Assembly (NCBI GenBank): GCA_016213785.1
Contig: JACQZQ010000128.1
Coordinates: forward strand, 1-64,000
Source of the DNA: Acidobacteriota bacterium
GTDB lineage: Bacteria > Acidobacteriota > Blastocatellia > Chloracidobacteriales > JADJPF01
Direction: 5' to 3'
Length of the DNA stretch: 64,000 nt
How positions within the stretch are numbered: the first letter of the stretch is position 1; every line of letters begins with the position of its first letter. The position numbers and the translations under genes are program-made. The notes under the pieces were generated by a model, which was given only the letters and a program-made list of their open reading frames with translations, ran no database searches and had not been told where the DNA came from. Of this stretch, positions 63,543 through 64,000 are shown in pieces.

Positions 63543-64000
63543 TTGAGTAAGAAAATTTTAGTTATTGGCTTAGATGGCATGACGTTTAATTTTATTGACC
63601 CTTTAATTGATAAAGGGAGGCTACCAACTCTAGCCCAAATTATGAAAGAAGGCATACGTAGCCCTCTAGAAACGATTTTTCCTCCTATTACTTCAGCCGC
63701 TTGGACATCTTTTATTACAGGAAAAAATCCTGGTAAACATGGAATTTTTGAATTTATCCAGCGCCGCCAAGGTCAAGCTCGTGAAACTGCTGCAAATGCA
63801 AGTCAACGTAGTGGAAAAGCCCTTTGGGATATTTTTTCAGAAGAAAATCGCCCTGCAATTTCTACTAACTTTCCAATCACTTACCCACCTACACCACTTA
63901 ATGGAGTAATGATTTCCGACTTTATGACTCCAAGAGGCAGACGTGATATTACTCAACCTTCTTCGGTACTTGCAGAACTAGAAGCTAAATTTGGCGCTTA
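63543..64000 (+). CDS. type I phosphodiesterase/nucleotide pyrophosphatase-like protein, 5' part
   Basis: 152 codons to the window edge, so incomplete. The start is TTG 63543, with GGAG at 63533-63536, 6 nt upstream. The N-terminus is an alkaline-phosphatase-fold opening: KKILVIGLDGMTFNFIDPL (first metal Asp), LPTLAQIMKEG and PPITSAAWTSFITGKNPGKHGIF, where the Thr/Ser nucleophile is expected near PPITSAAW. It resembles bacterial alkaline-phosphatase-family proteins of type I phosphodiesterase kind, often membrane-linked. Substrate unknown. No signal peptide. Confidence 0.88.
   Translation, partial: MSKKILVIGLDGMTFNFIDPLIDKGRLPTLAQIMKEGIRSPLETIFPPITSAAWTSFITGKNPGKHGIFEFIQRRQGQARETAANASQRSGKALWDIFSEENRPAISTNFPITYPPTPLNGVMISDFMTPRGRRDITQPSSVLAELEAKFGA

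Overview
This window looks like a chromosomal segment of a low-GC (roughly one third G+C by eye), Gram-negative, environmental bacterium. The gene repertoire points to Acidobacteriota, perhaps near Blastocatellia: two Oar-like TonB-dependent receptors with an N-terminal carboxypeptidase-regulatory-like domain, four eukaryotic-like Ser/Thr kinases, an SBBP-repeat surface protein, a two-component-propeller histidine kinase and a choice-of-anchor/TIG protein. That placement is inferred from gene content only; there is no rRNA in the window. No tRNA, rRNA, CRISPR array, prophage or complete insertion sequence was found. The only mobile-element trace is a probable transposase C-terminus cut by the left edge. 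Layout: 1-10.9 kb is all minus strand. It holds an SBBP/coiled-coil surface protein and an apparent operon of a membrane metallophosphoesterase, a kinase-STAND-WD40 giant and a GAF/sigma-54 activator. 11-19.9 kb is plus strand: an NHL propeller protein, Oar-like receptor 1, small membrane proteins and an M4 (thermolysin-type) protease with an unusual domain order. 20-28.6 kb is mixed: a PAS-kinase, a JmjC-like dioxygenase, an orphan LuxR helix-turn-helix, a KdpDE-like soluble two-component pair, a PilZ protein, dUTPase, a methyltransferase and a membrane zinc-finger/HExxH protein. 28.9-35.3 kb is plus strand: secreted isoamylase, Oar-like receptor 2 and a zinc-ribbon membrane protein. 35.3-49.2 kb is minus strand: Rieske protein, biotin carboxylase with its biotin carrier, a GspG-like fusion, CDP-alcohol phosphatidyltransferase, TPR protein, kinase, Nudix, peptidoglycan-binding protein, TIG/CxxCH protein, CopA and a fabH remnant. 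49.4-53.2 kb encodes a NarL-type regulator with its propeller histidine kinase. 53.2-64 kb holds a tail-anchored kinase, a secreted TPR-like protein under a c-di-GMP riboswitch, HyuB, FabI, an exporter-like MFS protein, a DinB-like protein and the start of a type I phosphodiesterase. Themes: signalling dominates, with four kinases, two two-component pairs, one enhancer-binding protein and two c-di-GMP readouts (a GEMM-I riboswitch and a PilZ protein, although no GGDEF or EAL enzyme lies here). A second theme is extracellular polymer breakdown beside large outer-membrane receptors: protease near receptor 1, isoamylase beside receptor 2. A third is small zinc-ribbon modules attached to membrane or signalling proteins. 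The most solid non-coding find is the GEMM-I class c-di-GMP riboswitch on the minus strand at 55960-56060. The most intriguing protein-level find is a domain resembling the C-terminal fold of ribosomal protein L7/L12, shared by a Ser/Thr kinase and a membrane HExxH protein. No wholly new multi-gene system could be demonstrated from sequence alone.
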